Assembly (NCBI GenBank): GCA_013330385.1
Contig: DUIL01000162.1
Location: 1-5,765, forward strand
Source: Candidatus Thalassarchaeaceae archaeon
GTDB lineage: Archaea > Thermoplasmatota > Poseidoniia > Poseidoniales > Thalassarchaeaceae
Reading direction: 5' to 3'
Length of the DNA stretch: 5,765 nt
The position numbers and the translations under genes were made by a program. The notes under the pieces are model-generated. The model ran no database searches and was not told the DNA's origin. It worked only from the letters and a program-made list of their open reading frames with translations. Positions 4,969-5,765 of this stretch are shown in pieces. Each line of letters starts with the position of its first letter. Within the stretch, counting starts at the first letter, position 1.

Positions 4969-5765
4969 TTTTCTTCTCACTTGGTGAGGCTAGCATAATC
5001 CAAGCCAATCCTAACATAATTTGAACCATCCCTGTTAGAGCAATAACCTCAACTATACTCAATAATTCGTTTTCCATTATTAGCCCCGCTGAAAGTGCCG
5101 ATATCCCCATCATCAAAGTTATTCCGAAATGATCGGTTCCCGCAACTCTGCCTCGCCATTCATCGTCAGATCTCTTCTGTAGTAAAGTGGTTGAAAGCAC
5201 CCAATTCAGACCACTTGCAGCATGAGAGAAGAATACCAGTATCAGAATAATTTCCTTCCAATCGGCTGGATTTTCTTGTCCTACAAAATACGCAACAGCG
5301 ATGTAAAATGTTCCGCATACCCCTACTGCAATTCCAAGTAAATATGGTATCAAACGTGGGTTACTCATTAGTGATCTTCCGGCCAGTGGGCCGAATCCAC
5401 TACCAAATCCTCTAGCCATGAATAGAATTCCAACCCCTGCTGCAACTTCTCCAAATCCAACTTCCATTCCGATTAGAACAAGCAAAAATACCTGAGCACC
5501 TCCTCCTGAAGCCCACAGTCCTTTGGCAAATATCACTCTACGAAGCGATGGCAGAGATAGAATATATTTCCACCCTGAAACAATTTCTCCAACTATTAAT
5601 TTCGGAGTAGCACTCTTTCTTTCTGATACATCAGGACCACCGGGTGGTAATGTCATGATTGCGAGAGCCGCCACAGTAAAGGTCACAGTATCTATCCAGA
5701 GAGCTGTATTAATGCCAAATTGAGAGATAGTCAAACCACCGATTGCAGAACCTATTCCCAATGCT
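4940..5765 (-). CDS. Major facilitator superfamily (MFS) transporter, C-terminal part
   Basis: About 274 residues of a minus-strand gene are visible; the start lies right of the window, since the reading frame runs off the edge and the GIGSAIGGL motif at the edge is typical of MFS helix 5. The remaining helices 6-12 can be followed: ALWIDTVTFTVAALAIM, then FAKGLWASGGGAQVFLL, VGILFMARGFGSGFGPL, LLGIAVGVCGTFYIAVAYF, ILILVFFSHAASGLNWVL, ITLMMGISALSAGLIM, and a final span ending in GLAWIML. The loop after helix 10 has LLQKRSDDEWRGRVAG, close to the 'PdexRGRv' motif of the MFS_3/EntS-like exporter group. It probably acts as a proton-driven exporter, but the substrate cannot be told. The tail (PSEKKIIQQSKVKT) is basic. 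Its stop codon lies 29 nt inside the 3' end of the convergent 269-aa gene. Confidence 0.85.
   Translation of the reverse strand, partial: ALGIGSAIGGLTISQFGINTALWIDTVTFTVAALAIMTLPPGGPDVSERKSATPKLIVGEIVSGWKYILSLPSLRRVIFAKGLWASGGGAQVFLLVLIGMEVGFGEVAAGVGILFMARGFGSGFGPLAGRSLMSNPRLIPYLLGIAVGVCGTFYIAVAYFVGQENPADWKEIILILVFFSHAASGLNWVLSTTLLQKRSDDEWRGRVAGTDHFGITLMMGISALSAGLIMENELLSIVEVIALTGMVQIMLGLAWIMLASPSEKKIIQQSKVKT
4966..4978 (+). terminator. Possible T-rich termination stretch after the plus-strand gene run
   Basis: TAATTTTCTTCTC immediately follows and includes the stop codon of the 269-aa protein gene. Archaeal transcription commonly ends at T-rich stretches on the non-template strand without a hairpin, and this is the first such run after the four plus-strand genes. 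It lies inside the convergent MFS coding sequence. The run is short, so confidence is low. Confidence 0.25.

Overview
The window looks like a piece of an archaeal, probably marine planktonic genome. My best guess is Marine Group II / Poseidoniales-like Euryarchaeota, but this is an inference. The reasons are tight gene packing, moderate GC, bacterial-type metabolic genes, no convincing Shine-Dalgarno sequence in front of most starts, and AT-rich TATA-like boxes 25-33 nt upstream of several start codons. A bacterial origin cannot be excluded by eye.

Layout. The left edge holds the 5' part (84 codons) of a minus-strand retropepsin-like 'ATP-dependent zinc protease' family protein (PF05618, RimB-like). 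A 147-bp divergent intergenic region separates it from guaB (IMP dehydrogenase, 487 aa, complete, plus strand). Next come a 48-aa single-span membrane protein, msrA (methionine sulfoxide reductase A, GTG start) and an AlkB-type integral-membrane di-iron hydroxylase whose start overlaps the msrA stop. Two unrecognised membrane proteins follow, one with three predicted spans and one with about four. The right edge is a minus-strand MFS transporter, cut by the window, whose 3' end overlaps the last plus-strand gene tail to tail by 29 bp.

How the genes may work together. guaB is housekeeping (GMP synthesis) and appears to have its own near-leaderless promoter. The 48-aa gene and msrA carry nearly identical 14-bp upstream boxes, each starting exactly 37 nt before the start codon, so they look separately but similarly transcribed. 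msrA and the alkB-like gene overlap (ATGAGTGA) and are probably co-transcribed and translationally coupled. The two membrane-protein genes follow at 64-nt and 39-nt gaps and could belong to the same transcript. No rubredoxin or reductase for the AlkB-like enzyme is visible here.

The points most worth following are the duplicated promoter box, the AlkB-like enzyme with altered signature motifs in a likely archaeal setting, the msrA-alkB coupling, and a possible frameshift or missing base at a GGGG run in front of the three-span protein. I see no CRISPR array, tRNA, rRNA or mobile element.
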